NCBI GenBank assembly: GCA_913041095.1
Contig: CAJWIB010000117.1
Span: forward strand, 1 to 7,828
Direction of reading: 5' to 3'
Length of the DNA stretch: 7,828 bases
From: an uncultured Rhodospirillaceae bacterium
GTDB taxonomy: Bacteria > Pseudomonadota > Alphaproteobacteria > Rhodospirillales > UBA2165
Position numbers and translations under genes: made by a program. Numbering within the stretch: the first letter of the stretch is position 1; the number at the start of each line of letters is the position of its first letter. Below the pieces are notes generated by a model, which was not told the DNA's origin, made no database searches, and saw only the letters and a list, made by a program, of their open reading frames with translations. This document shows, piece after piece, positions 7,387 through 7,828 of this stretch.

Positions 7387-7794
7387 TTAGAGAGCTTCGA
7401 TTTTTGCGCGCTTGGTTTCGAGGCGTTCGAAAGTTTTAGACTTATCAACGATAAATCGATTGTGCTTGCCGATGCCCACATCTTCCAGAGAATCCTTAAC
7501 ATGGGCAGACATTGAAACAGCTCGACCGTTTACTTCCTCAACGGTAATTGTAACTTCGACGCTGTCGCTTTCAACCGTTGCTGCAATGTGGTCGACGGAC
7601 ACATGGGTGCCAACGGTATCTTCATCTTCATCCAAATGCTCGATCAGCAAATCGCGGGCCGTGTGCTCAATATCGCGGACCATCCACGGCGTGGCATATA
7701 CCCGACCTTCGTCGCCCATAAACCCAATCGTCCGATCACGGTCGACTAAAATTTTTGCCGTCGTTGAGATGCCGGCCACCAAACTATCTTTCAT
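7387..7794 (-). CDS. Hotdog-fold acyl-CoA thioesterase, fluoroacetyl-CoA thioesterase (FlK)-like
   Basis: A 135-residue soluble protein of the FlK-type single-hotdog thioesterases, which hydrolyse acyl-CoA to the free acid and CoA and usually act as dimers. The start resembles FlK (MKDSLVAG), and the three FlK catalytic residues Thr42, Glu50 and His76 have counterparts T35, E43 and H69 with identical spacing (T-x7-E, then 26 residues to the His), within YATPWMVRDIE and VSVDHIAATVE. The C-terminal strands carry VNGRAVSMSAHVKDSLEDVGIGKHNRF, where FlK-like proteins have a similar GxGxHxR pattern. The start is fixed by a strong AGGAGA 6 bases upstream. It is the first gene visible in the operon, 30 bases before the Mo enzyme, so it likely hydrolyses the CoA ester that this enzyme uses or makes. 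It need not act on fluoroacetyl-CoA; that family name reflects only the founding member. Confidence 0.82.
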   Translation of the reverse strand: MKDSLVAGISTTAKILVDRDRTIGFMGDEGRVYATPWMVRDIEHTARDLLIEHLDEDEDTVGTHVSVDHIAATVESDSVEVTITVEEVNGRAVSMSAHVKDSLEDVGIGKHNRFIVDKSKTFERLETKRAKIEAL

Positions 7795-7828
7795 TAAATA
7801 TCTCCTAAATTAATTATCCATTGTACCA
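7795..7828 (-). promoter_or_regulatory. Leader with strong ribosome binding site before the thioesterase gene
   Basis: Read on the minus strand, AGGAGA (7806-7801) lies 6 bases before the ATG of the thioesterase gene, the best ribosome binding site in the window and a sign of a first or well-translated gene. Further upstream the leader is AT-rich and holds two hexamers like a sigma-70 -10 box, GATAAT (7818-7813) and TACAAT (7825-7820). Any matching -35 box would fall beyond the window edge, so the promoter itself cannot be confirmed. Confidence 0.6.

Noticed and set aside
7412..7813. Plus-strand open frame of 133 codons opposite the thioesterase
   Set aside because: It is serine- and threonine-rich low-quality protein lying fully over a gene with a recognisable family, catalytic residues and a strong ribosome binding site on the minus strand.
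7813..7825. GATAAT and TACAAT as a defined promoter for the minus-strand operon
   Set aside because: The -35 region lies outside the window and AT-rich leaders often contain such hexamers, so no promoter is called beyond mentioning it in the leader entry.

Overview
The window looks like a chromosomal segment of a Gram-negative bacterium, most likely a member of the Pseudomonadota able to live anaerobically. The reasons are a selenocysteine elongation factor, a YnfA-type inner-membrane protein and a membrane-bound molybdopterin oxidoreductase. Nothing here fixes the genus. No rRNA, tRNA, CRISPR array or mobile element was seen. The sequence is almost fully coding: the longest internal gap is 30 bases, and the region right of base 7794 is cut off by the window edge.

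Left part, plus strand (1-2990): a tight run of three genes. The first is the 3' part of selB (its GTPase domain lies outside the window). It is followed after 5 bases by a GT-B glycosyltransferase, and after another 25 bases by a ynfA/UPF0060 small membrane protein. They are probably co-transcribed, but they share no obvious function.

Right part, minus strand (7794 down to 2987): a compact three-gene operon read leftwards. It consists of a hotdog thioesterase of the fluoroacetyl-CoA thioesterase (FlK) type, a 925-residue molybdopterin oxidoreductase without an export signal, and a 531-residue protein that joins a four-cluster ferredoxin-like electron-transfer subunit to an eight-helix membrane anchor. 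The last two genes overlap by ATGA. The two oxidoreductase genes look most like phenylacetyl-CoA:acceptor oxidoreductase (PadBCD) of anaerobic aromatic degraders, with PadC and PadD fused. This family assignment is from memory of conserved motifs, not from a search.

Together the minus-strand genes suggest a cytoplasm-facing, quinone-linked enzyme that oxidises an acyl-CoA at the alpha carbon, with a dedicated thioesterase releasing the activated product. The substrate is unknown; phenylacetyl-CoA or another arylacetyl-CoA is the leading guess. The two operons converge and their stop codons overlap around 2987-2990.
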